Origin: Entrophospora sp. SA101
Taxonomy: Eukaryota > Glomeromycota > Glomeromycetes > Entrophosporales > Entrophosporaceae
Direction of reading: 5' to 3'
Assembly: GCA_958430865.1 (NCBI GenBank)
Contig: CAUDNR010004227.1
Location: forward strand, 1-10,520
DNA: 10,520 nucleotides
Part shown: positions 1 to 8,270 of the stretch, in pieces
How the letters are laid out: each line of letters starts with the position of its first letter
How positions within the stretch are numbered: position 1 is the stretch's first letter
Position numbers and translations under genes: made by a program
The notes under the pieces: generated by a model
Databases searched by the model: none
The model's input: only the letters and a program-made list of their open reading frames with translations
Told to the model about the DNA's origin: nothing

Positions 1-100
1 TTTTTATTTATTTAACCGTATTAATATGGTTGCGTTACATTATCATACTAATTGTTAATATTAATTATATTAATTATGAAATCAAGATAAAATAATATAG

Positions 101-223
101 AAAAATCTTGTTCCCATATGGTAAAACGGGAGTTGTATTACATATTTCTAATCAATTTTAAGTTAATAAATGTCACAACAAGATTTACGTCGTTAAAAAA
201 AAAAAAAAAAAAATCTTGTTCCC
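101..223. repeat. Repeated motif with polyA tract and potential hairpin
   Basis: The 13-mer aaatcttgttccc occurs at 103-115 and again at 211-223. The 10-mer aacaagattt at 177-186 is the reverse complement of aaatcttgtt at 211-220, so 177-220 can fold into a 10-bp stem. Its loop is filled mostly by a run of 19 A (195-213). The arrangement looks like remains of a small repetitive element, but no family is recognised and no target duplication was found. Confidence 0.4.
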
Positions 224-470
224 GTTAATATTAATATTAATCCCTTAAATCCACCAGATCGAATTGAGTTTTCATTGTATTAATATATAGAAATTTAATT
301 AGCAAATTGTGGGGGATCGTCACTATTCTTCCAAATCACAGAATATCAAATAATACTCGATGTTTATTATTATTGTATAAATTTTTTGACATTGCTACTT
401 AGTATTAGCACGCATATATTCGACAAAGTAACCAACCCTGTATTAGTATATGAGAAAGGTAATAAAAAGA

Positions 471-513
471 ATTTATTTAGCAATTAATCATCATAAATAA
501 TTGCTAAATAAAT
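471..513. repeat. Perfect 16-bp inverted repeat, 11-nt loop
   Basis: The arm at 471-486 (atttatttagcaatta) and the arm at 498-513 (taattgctaaataaat) are exact reverse complements, separated by 11 nt. Pairing stops abruptly on both sides. It lies about 300 bp upstream of the phosphatase start. It could be a cruciform-forming site, a palindromic remnant of a small transposable element, or chance in A+T-rich DNA; the central GC base pairs and perfect match over 16 bp make pure chance less likely. Confidence 0.6.
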
Positions 514-757
514 GTAGGCTACCACATACTATTTTTGATAATACAAATTGTTAGTAATGTGGTGAATATGCGGTGGTTGTAGTTTGTATGATTTTTTTTA
601 AAATGTAATTGGTTCTACAAATAAAGTGTCTTTGTTAGAATGAAAGATGTCATATATGGATCAAATTTGAATGATAAATAAATAAATATGCTATCAATTA
701 ACCAATACCAATGTTCTAATAGTTTCTTTCATACATAATTATATTATTTTAATTGGG

Positions 758-764
758 TATAAAA
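758..764 (+). promoter_or_regulatory. TATA-like box before the phosphatase gene
   Basis: The sequence TATAAAA lies 48 bp upstream of the predicted ATG at 813, just after the only GC-containing patch nearby (ttgggtat). The position fits a core promoter with a short 5' leader. TATA-like strings are common in DNA of this composition, so this is only suggestive. Confidence 0.25.
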
Positions 765-812
765 TTATAAATATAAACATCATTTCTATTAATAATTGAG
801 AGAAAAAAAAAC

Positions 813-2276
813 ATGGAATCGATATTAAATTTTCGTGATGTTACTGAAAGTTTTAACGAATTTGATAATATTTATAATAAAAAGTAAGTAAAATATTTTA
901 TATTTGAGGATAAAAAAAATCCACTCAACTAATTGATTTTTTAGTTTAATTAAGAAAGGATTATTGTTTCGCAGTGGAGAACCAGGTAAAATAAATAAAT
1001 AAATTTTTTAAAAAAAAAATATCAAGAAATTAAAAAAAAATATAAAAATTATTTAGTTAATCCAACTAAAAAAGATGTAAATAAACTATTGGATTATAAC
1101 ATTCGTACTATAATTGATTTAAGATCGAGGTGAATTATTTGTTTTAATAAATAATACATTTATTAATAAAACAACCATAATAATTATTATTATTGTATAT
1201 AAATAGACCTTCAAATGAAGAAGAAAATCTACTGGCAAAAAATTATCCATTGGTGAAAGGCACTAATAATGTACAAAACACTAATTTTTAGTTTTATTTT
1301 GAGTAAAAATAAAAATTATTATCAAATTAATTGGTGATAATGATATTTTAGGATGATGATGTTTCAAGATATGAATATGATCACAAAACGATAAATGTTA
1401 ATTTTGCAACGAGAAAACTTCAAATGGCAATCATTAGTAGAGCTCCATGGAATATTCAACTGTATCTAATTTAAATTTCTATTTTTCTAATTTTTAATCT
1501 AACTAATTGATTTTATTATATTACTAATCAACTAAACTTCTTTAATAACAGTAAAACCTTTCTATATTTCGCATTTTGTCAAAAACATCAGGCTATTAAA
1601 TTAATGGGAGAACTTTTGGCTCCAAATGGATTACACGGAATGTATATTGATCTTGTAAAGAATTGTCATGAAATAATTATTGAGGTAGCAATAATAACTA
1701 TTCATTAATATTTATTGGCGGATAGAATGAATACCTAATAAACTATATTATTCATTTTTTTTAAAGATCCTTGAAGCATTAACAGATAAATCAAATTTAC
1801 CTGTATTGATTCATTGTAAACATGGTAAAGATCGTACAGGAATAGTAATTGGTAAATATGAATTTGTTAAAATTAATTAATTGGTCAAAGTTTCTTTTCT
1901 TTAAATTAATTATTATCAAAATTTTCATTAGCAATTATCTTATCATTACTTGGCATTCCAGATGAACTTATCATCAAAGATTATTTATCATCACTAAAAC
2001 ATTTACAACCTATTCAATCTAAAATCGTAAAAGATCTTAGAAGAATGGGTTTACCTGAAGAATTCTCACTGGTAAACTATGAGGTAAATATTTGTTTATC
2101 TACTTTAATTATTAGAATTACTTATTTATATTAATTTTACTAATAATACCATTTAGGCAATGAAATATTTTTTAGATTATGTTAAAGATGAATATAGTTC
2201 AACGTCGAACTATTTAATAAAACATGGATTTTCACTAGAAAAACAAAATTTAATTATACAAAATTTAACTAATTGA
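813..2276 (+). CDS. Tyrosine-phosphatase-like protein (Y_phosphatase3 / HCX5R family)
   Basis: Nine exons fit in phase: 813-883, 945-985, 1057-1129, 1207-1270, 1352-1461, 1552-1684, 1767-1851, 1932-2083 and 2157-2276, giving 282 aa. The start has an A at -3 and G at +4. The N-terminus reads NFRDV..., followed by LLFRSGEP (about residues 30-37) and RTIIDLRSR (54-62). These are typical of the fungal/bacterial protein-tyrosine/serine phosphatase family (Pfam Y_phosphatase3 type). The P-loop HCKHGKDRTG has nucleophile Cys181 and Arg187 (CX5R). LGIPDELI and RMGLPEEF near the C-terminus also match the family. The chemistry expected is hydrolysis of phosphotyrosine, phosphoserine or phosphoinositides via a cysteinyl-phosphate; the basic and acidic P-loop residues resemble members that accept lipid phosphates, which is inference. 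The protein has no signal peptide or membrane segment and should be cytosolic. The exon 4 donor is uncertain: GTGAAAG at 1253 would be equally in phase and remove six residues. Confidence 0.88.
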
Positions 2277-2521
2277 TTGACTTCTAATATTGATAATCAT
2301 TTCTAACTAATTTATTTTTTAATTAATTTCTGTACATTATAATGTTTTACCAAGGAATTTGTTGAATGCATTTATTCTCTTGATCTTTCTGTTCACAAAT
2401 ACATACAAGATAAAACAATTTTTTATTGCATTTATACATTTTTTTTATTATCTTGCTAAAGAGAAAAAAATAAACAACTCCATATTTAAATTAATCAAAG
2501 AAAACAAACTGTGAAAGAGGA
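2277..2521. other. Convergent 3' intergenic region
   Basis: The phosphatase and calpain genes converge here with stop codons 245 bp apart. An AATAAA on the + strand at 2469-2474 lies about 190 nt after the phosphatase stop. An AATAAA on the - strand at 2427-2422 lies 95 nt after the calpain stop. If both are used, the transcripts would overlap at their 3' ends. No further gene is seen. Confidence 0.5.
2422..2427 (-). promoter_or_regulatory. Candidate poly(A) signal of the calpain gene
   Basis: An AATAAA on the minus strand lies 95 nt beyond the predicted TAA stop and is followed by T-rich sequence. This hexamer is frequent in A+T-rich DNA, so usage is only a suggestion. Confidence 0.25.
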
Positions 2522-5500
2522 TTAAATTTTTATAATTTCATTAATTGTGACATTTCTATCAGTATAAAAATAAGCAATAAATTGACATGAAATATTTTTA
2601 TCCCAAGTAGAAAAAACAACAACGTATCCTACATAAATAATTAAATATAATAATTTTTATAAAAAAAATCAAAACAAATGAATATATTTATATCAAAAGA
2701 GACATACATACCATCACTATATGGTGGCAAAGTGATTTCATCTGTACAAACTCCCTATTAACATATAATTATTAATTGGATTTTTTTAAGTTAAAAATTA
2801 ACAGTTTAAAAATTTTTTTTTTTTACCTGTGGAGAATCTATATAGTCACCTGAAGTCGCAACTTCTTTACTAAACAAATTATTACCTCGTTGTTCAAATA
2901 TTTTAATGTTTATTGAAGGTATTGGTGTAACGTTGGTAGTTTGAAGTCTAATCCTTTTAATCAAACAAAATTAAAAAGTTAAATTTTAAATTGGAATAAT
3001 AATGATGATGATAAAAAAATTATTAAAATTCACTTTAAGATGGTCATTTCCTTAATATCAAGATGATATGATGGATTTTTGTAGTAATCACTAAATTCCG
3101 GATTTCCCATTGCACTTATATCTTTAATCCTTTTTTATTCAATAATAACATGATATAAATTAGATAAAAAAGTGATTGATTAATTAAAAAACAAGAATTA
3201 TACAATACCATTGTCCTTTAATAACTTCCTTAAATAATCCCTAAACATAAAAATTTGCGAAAAAAAATTTATCATTACTGTTTTAAAATAATCATTAAAT
3301 TAATAATAATTTTTATTTATCGAACTTACTGCTCCTTCGTTTGGTATGGAGGTAACTTTAAATTCAACATTAGATGCAACAGTCAATGTAAATTCACCAA
3401 TATCATTAGGTGTATATGCTGAAACTACAATCGTATAATCTCCATCTAATTATTAAAAATAATAATAGAATGAATTTATTATAATTATAAATATGATTAA
3501 ATCATTGATCCATGTTAAAAAAATTGTTGATACATTTCACATCATCTACTTCACAATAACAAAATCCTTGACGGTAACCATGAGATTTCACTAAAATATC
3601 TTTAAGAGAATAACTATGATGATGAAATAAAAATACATGTTAACTAATCAACATATAATATTGATTTTTTTTAAAGAAAAAACAAATTGTCAACTTACTT
3701 GGTAACTCTTTTGCCTTTATTCCAAATCATTTCAACCTGTATCATAAACAAATCATGTGATTCTAACATAAGCAATATACGCGGTTTATCCAAAGTAGTA
3801 GTAGTTGATGATGATGACGACGATGATGATGACGATGACGATGATGATGAAGGTTTTGGTGGTGGTATTGATAAACGATATTGTGGATTATTTAAATAAG
3901 TAGGGATACCCGGATTACCTCCTGCTGTTTGTGACGTCCATTGATCATTTTTCTTTTATTTTATATATTTTTTAAATAATATAATAAATATTTGCAATAG
4001 TATCTTTCTTTTTTGAAGTGATATAAAAATCATACTTTATACTCGATAGGGTATTGTTTAGGTATTTCGTTTAATATAATTGATGATTCACTATAACACC
4101 TTAAAGTAAAATCCAGCGGTTTCGACTTATCTTTTAGACCTACAACAACTGTGTATTTGCTTTTACCTTTTGGCGCATCAAATCTGACCTGTTTTTTATG
4201 TATAAATAAAATCGTTGATAAAAATATTTATATGTGTGTTTTTTTTTAGAAATAGCGTGCGAAAAATATACCAATATGTGATGGTTATTTAAATATTGTC
4301 CCTATGTAAAATTAATCTTATGTTAATATTAACAATAAAGGACAAAGAAAAAGAAAGACCTTGCGATTAATTATTATTACTAACCTTTTTGAGTGGATTA
4401 GTAGGATAATAAACTTTTTTCCCGTTTGTATTATTAAACAAATGAAATGTGATATATCGCTCATCTTCTTCGGTGACCTTTATATGTTTCGAAAGTAGTA
4501 TACAAACAGCAGAAGGTTTGTTATTTTTGTTGTCAACTCTTAAACTAAATTGTGGATTATAACCTGTTTTTAAAAATTATCCATCAAAGACTCATTAATC
4601 AATCAATAAATCAATCAATAGATTAATAAATTAATAAAATAAATACCCAAATTCGTGTCATCGTCCATTTGCAATTTTGGGAGTTCATTCCATGAGCTGT
4701 AATAAATAGTTAAATAAAAATCAATAATAATAATAATAATAATAATAACAACAACAATAATAATACTTACTAGTGTATAACATATTTATGATCAAAAAGA
4801 TTAGGATCCCAATTCATATAAATAGTATCAAAATATGTGCATACAGAATCATAATCAATCCAAAAGATTCCTTTTTTTAAAAATAAAAATTTCAATATCT
4901 AAGTCTAAGTCTACCAAAGTAAGGCGATAATAATAATAAATATTTCTTTTCCATTTTTTTTATACCATCATCATCATTGATTGCTTTAGCACGATTATAA
5001 TTCAGTATATTCATCAAATAAGGAGTCCAATTTACACCATCCAAATGACTAAAGTTTCCATTCCATCTTTGACTATGCCAAGGATTTTTCACCTAAAAAT
5101 TAGTAAATTTAAGAATTTCAAGTTAAATAATGAAAATAAATAAATTAAATGCGTTAGGCTTTATACCCGTAATAGTCTTAATCCACCAATTTCTTGCACG
5201 TCTTTTTTAATAAAAAATTAATATAATAAAATTTACAAAGTCATTTAAACTTAATAATATTTTTAAAAATAAACAATAAACAAATAAAATAAATTTTTTT
5301 ACCTAAAACTGCATAACAATGTGCAGTAAAAAGTCCAACACATATAAGTTTTGATTCTTCTTTACCAGTAGCTATTGTAACCAATGCATGACCTAACATA
5401 AATAATAAATAATAGTATATCTGGAGTAAATAAACGGTTTAATTATAGATTGGATTCCTTGACAATTTTGGTTTTTTCTATAATACCATTTCTTTGTCCA

Positions 5501-7936
5501 TTTAATAATTTATTCCATGTGTGCTCTTTTTCAAATTCCTCACTAATATTTATATAAATTATATATTATCATAATTATTTTTCTTGTAAAAAAAAGAAGC
5601 AATGATTATTATATATTTACTCTTCAATCAAAAATATTTCAGGTATCCATCCTGTGAGTGCACTGGATTCGTTTTTATTTTATTAAAAATTTGTTAAAAA
5701 AATAAATAAATTACTCGAAACTTGATATCATAAATAAATCAAGTTACTCACTAAAGATCGTTTCCTGAATTACTTAAAAGAAAAAAAAACAATTTAGTCT
5801 ATATAGATAAATGTTGATTTCAAAAAGGTAAATTAAAGTTGATACAAACGATCCCAAAAAATCATATCCACCCATCAACTTCATGTACTAAAAAAAAAAT
5901 AATTAATAATAAACAATTAATTCATTATTTAAAGATGTAATTAAAAAACAGGATATCATTAACTTACAGCCTTTTCAATGATACATGGCCATAATTCATC
6001 GTTACCTTTGGAATAAGTATACAAAGGTTTACCATTATTTGAGATTGGGAGTAAATCATCTATGACTAATAAATTGTCGTTATTATTAAATAATGATATT
6101 ATTATTGTTATTATTTATTATGTATCACCATACTCACCAACCTATAAAATAATAGTTTATCATATTGAAATCATTGTGATTTATTTTTATTAAATGTTTA
6201 ATAAAAAGTTCCAAGTGGTGCTCCACAATAAATAAAATAACATAAATAGCATACTTTTCTATAAATTCCATTACATATTAGTTTAATTGCATATTTCCCA
6301 CTAGGATTATAAATTGGTTGACCTTTATCATCTTGAGGATAAATACAACCAGTAACCACCTGAGTTATAATCAATTGTTAATGATTTGTAATAGTCGAAT
6401 AATAATATGTCGACAAAAAATGAAATGAAAAAACCTGTTTCTGAAATCTTCTTTCATATTCAGCACTAACACATAGAGATGCAACAAATGAACAATCATC
6501 AACCATATCCTAATAATAATAGCTATAATAATGAATATCATTATTATTAATAATAGCTTTAATTCAATTAATTAATAGTTACTTGTTTAATTGTTTCACT
6601 TGAAATTGTTACAATCATTCTAGGTTGTTTCATTATCTCTGAAGGACGCTTCCATTCACCAAACACTGCTATTTGTCTATTAGATAATTTTAAGTTCATA
6701 TATTCATCATCCCTATTCAATAACAATGCATGTTCGTTTCTGATTTATCATTACATTTTTATAATAATGCAGTTAATAAATAAATGAATAAACTTAAATA
6801 TTTCAAATAAATACCTAAATGGTTTATCAAATTTAAAATCTTCGTTTAAATCATCTTCCACCCATGGCAAAAAAGTTTTACCATTTATTACTGAATTATT
6901 TTTCAAAATTTCAATTTCTTCTTTTTTTAATCCTGATCCAGGTGAATAAAATGATAATCTTCCTTTTCCTGGATTATCTAATCATAAAACCAATAAGATT
7001 GAGTATTGTATAAAATCTTTCTAGAAAATAGACAAATATGTAGTAGATATATTAATGATTTACTTAGTAATGCCATAGTTTTTTTTGGTAATCCTTTTAA
7101 ATCTTCTGCTCTTTTTAATAAATAATTTATTTTATTAGATAATTCTGATTTTGATTCTTGATCTTTACTCTCTAAATTAATCAAATAATAATAAATAATA
7201 TTAGAATGAGCCATATTTAAATAATTTCTTTAGTTGTAATCAAGATATTTAAAGAATACGGCGCACTTCGACGAATATCTAAAAGTAATTGTACTGCCTC
7301 AAAGTATAAGTCCAATGCCTCTTGATAATTCTTTTTTTCATCTTCTATTACGGCCAGGTCTAATATTGACTTAAAAAAATCCAATTGTAATAATTATAAT
7401 AGTAATAATAACATTAATAACATTGTAATTTTAAATTTTTGATATCCATAATAGTTTAAACACCTGTGCTTGATCTGATAATTGGCTAATTATTTCGGCA
7501 TCAATTTGTTTGATACGCGTGCTATATTCTTGATATTTAGATAAAATCTTTTTCGCATCTTGATCTAATTCAACTACAAATTTAGTTCACACACATATTA
7601 GAAAAAAAACTTAAATTACTTGACACAAAACTAATGGTATTGATGAGGACTATAATGATAAAATGACAATGAATAATAAAGTGACTACTTTTTATTATTG
7701 AATCAAAAATCTGATTTTAAGAAAAAAATGATATTTTAATTAATAAATGTTAATGGTAATTAATAAATGTTTTAGAACTATCAAATTTGAACCTTTAACA
7801 CTTCTAAATAAGAATTCCTCGCTATTTCTTTATTTCCATTATGATCTTCTTCGACGGCTTGTTTGGCAAGTTGAAAAGCTTGTTGATATAACGCAGCAAG
7901 TTTATTTTTAATTCCGTGATTAAAATTGTCACTCAT
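2522..7936 (-). CDS. Calpain-7 / PalB-type cysteine protease with two MIT domains
   Basis: The gene fits 31 exons in phase, 945 aa. Exons (high-low): 7936-7793, 7710-7689, 7573-7464, 7369-7267, 7171-7064, 6977-6815, 6712-6583, 6509-6435, 6359-6255, 6141-6138, 6065-5968, 5887-5850, 5772-5752, 5662-5621, 5542-5487, 5392-5303, 5201-5167, 5092-4966, 4870-4771, 4696-4647, 4563-4385, 4301-4272, 4188-4036, 3952-3699, 3613-3534, 3445-3330, 3240-3209, 3129-3034, 2953-2827, 2754-2712 and 2628-2522. An in-frame TAA nine bases upstream fixes the start. Two MIT helical bundles (about 8-88 and 93-152) should bind ESCRT-III tails at endosomes. The protease core shows Gln260 (oxyanion hole), Cys266 in DDCSFVASL, His431 in TAHCYAVL and Asn451 in VKNPW, so the triad is complete. 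[14 protein letters not shown] and LTGWIPE are calpain-7 hallmarks. Three beta-sandwich modules follow; there is no EF-hand domain. In fungi the PalB/Rim13 relative processes the PacC/Rim101 pH-response factor. The exon 4 donor (GTGCGC at 7266) is the weakest splice; GTCGAA at 7273 is also in phase. Confidence 0.93.
3794..3850 (-). repeat. Ser15-Thr4 low-complexity tract in the calpain
   Basis: On the minus strand fifteen TCA/TCG codons are followed by four ACT codons (residues 696-714), after PPPKP. The run sits in the second beta-sandwich module, between the strand ending PQYRLSI and the strand starting PRILLML, where relatives have a short turn. TCA and TCG are interspersed, so the repeat is not a pure triplet array. 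Read on the opposite strand it gives a run of Asp, which is only its shadow. Confidence 0.85.
4272..4301 (-). other. 30-nt exon (exon 22) of the calpain gene
   Basis: Joining 4385 directly to 4188 leaves a 196-nt intron, about twice the usual size, and omits a short segment that calpain-7 proteins have before the next strand. Inside lies an ACATAG acceptor, 30 nt in phase encoding [10 protein letters not shown], and a GTATAT donor. The G-x-x-[IL]-N-x-x-H-x-L pattern matches the family there, and the intron splits into two of exactly 83 nt each. Confidence 0.8.
4723..4765. repeat. AAT/AAC triplet microsatellite in calpain intron 19
   Basis: A run of AAT triplets with a central AAC block lies just inside the donor end of the intron following the exon at 4771-4870 (the minus strand reads TTA/TTG). 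It is noncoding and could be length-polymorphic. Confidence 0.8.
5752..5772 (-). other. 21-nt microexon (exon 13) of the calpain gene
   Basis: A TTTTAAG acceptor and a GTGAGTAA donor enclose 21 nt. It completes the Ser codon split at 5850, encodes NSGNDL, and leaves two bases for the next exon. The product [22 protein letters not shown] joins seamlessly through this exon and matches the conserved calpain-7 core. Confidence 0.85.
6138..6141 (-). other. 4-nt microexon (exon 10) of the calpain gene
   Basis: The exon GTTG lies between a TTTTATAG acceptor and a strong GTGAGTAT donor. Exon 9 ends in phase 0 (…GIYRK) and exon 11 begins two bases into a codon (…IDDLLP). The four bases supply one complete Val codon plus the first G of a second Val, giving RKVVIDD. 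This is the expected calpain-7 sequence (RK-hydrophobic pair-IDD). Without these bases the frame is lost; the only other phase-1 donor in exon 9 (GTAATG) would delete the conserved NGxxRK segment. Confidence 0.8.
7689..7710 (-). other. 22-nt microexon (exon 2) of the calpain gene
   Basis: An AAATCAG acceptor and a GTAGTC donor enclose 22 nt that encode IFDSIIK plus one base. It resolves the phase clash between exon 1 (ends in phase 0) and exon 3 (starts with two bases), and supplies the end of the second helix of the first MIT domain. It is inferred from frame and helix pattern, since MIT sequences are poorly conserved. Confidence 0.72.
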
Positions 7937-8270
7937 AATTTGTTATAAATTCAAATGATGACGATAAATCTTTTTTATCTTTTTGAATGCTAAAACGCAC
8001 GAAATAAGGGGAGTGCCCCAAATGAGTGGTTAAGTTACACAAATAATAAGTATGCCGCCGACAATACATACTACAGTCGGCGCTCGATATAGTGAACCTA
8101 CTATATAGTAAATTGTACGATATAGTGAAGTTTTATATACTTGTACCCATTATATTAATTAGAGCTTGATATAGTGAAGTCATAAAAATTTTGTTGATCA
8201 TTACTTTAATTGTATTAAATAATAAAAATACGTAAATTAATTTTTTTTAAAAACTTTGTTAACATAAATA
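7937..8270. other. Divergent promoter region, calpain / unknown gene
   Basis: The two starts lie back to back with 334 bp between them. The middle part (about 7991-8090) is unusually GC-rich for this window. It contains GGGG-AGTG-CCCC at 8008-8019 and a 7-bp inverted repeat cgccgac (8056-8062) / gtcggcg (8076-8082), and it passes into the transposon-like end at 8074. No convincing TATA box is placed for either gene. Both starts have A at -3. Confidence 0.55.
8074..8180 (+). mobile_element. Terminal fragment resembling a pogo/Tigger-like DNA transposon end
   Basis: The segment begins with CAGTCGGCGCTCGATATAGTG directly after a TA dinucleotide (8072-8073). This resembles the terminal inverted repeats of pogo/Tigger elements of the Tc1/mariner superfamily, which insert at TA and begin CAGT…CTCGATATA…GAA. 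The core GATATAGTGAA recurs three times in the same orientation, at 8086, 8119 and 8168, as expected for repeated transposase-binding sites near an end. A 12-nt palindrome TACTATATAGTA lies at 8099-8110. No reverse-complement partner end or transposase was found in the window, so it is a solo end, a decayed copy, or a domesticated remnant. The inner boundary is arbitrary. Confidence 0.45.

Larger units (their letters stand above)
1..812. other. Intergenic region upstream of the phosphatase gene
   Basis: No exon-like open frame with plausible splice sites was found on either strand. The stretch is A+T-rich and holds a repeated motif with a 19-A tract (101-223), a perfect 16-bp inverted repeat (471-513) and a TATA-like box close to the phosphatase start. 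A distal exon of a neighbouring gene near the left edge cannot be excluded, because exons in this genome can be very short. Confidence 0.6.

Noticed and set aside
3687..3899. Plus-strand 70-aa ORF with an Asp run
   Set aside because: It is the antisense shadow of the Ser15-Thr4 coding exon of the calpain; the minus strand has homology and splice continuity.
4892..5092. Minus-strand 66-aa ORF as an independent gene
   Set aside because: Its first 43 residues are calpain exon 18 (NPW catalytic region); beyond the GTATAA donor at 4965 it reads into the intron.
6978..7214. Minus-strand 78-aa ORF as an independent gene
   Set aside because: The middle part is calpain exon 5 (end of the second MIT domain); both ends are intron sequence.
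8099..8110. TACTATATAGTA palindrome as a separate operator
   Set aside because: It lies inside the transposon-like end and is made of the same TATAGT words, so it is better treated as part of that element.
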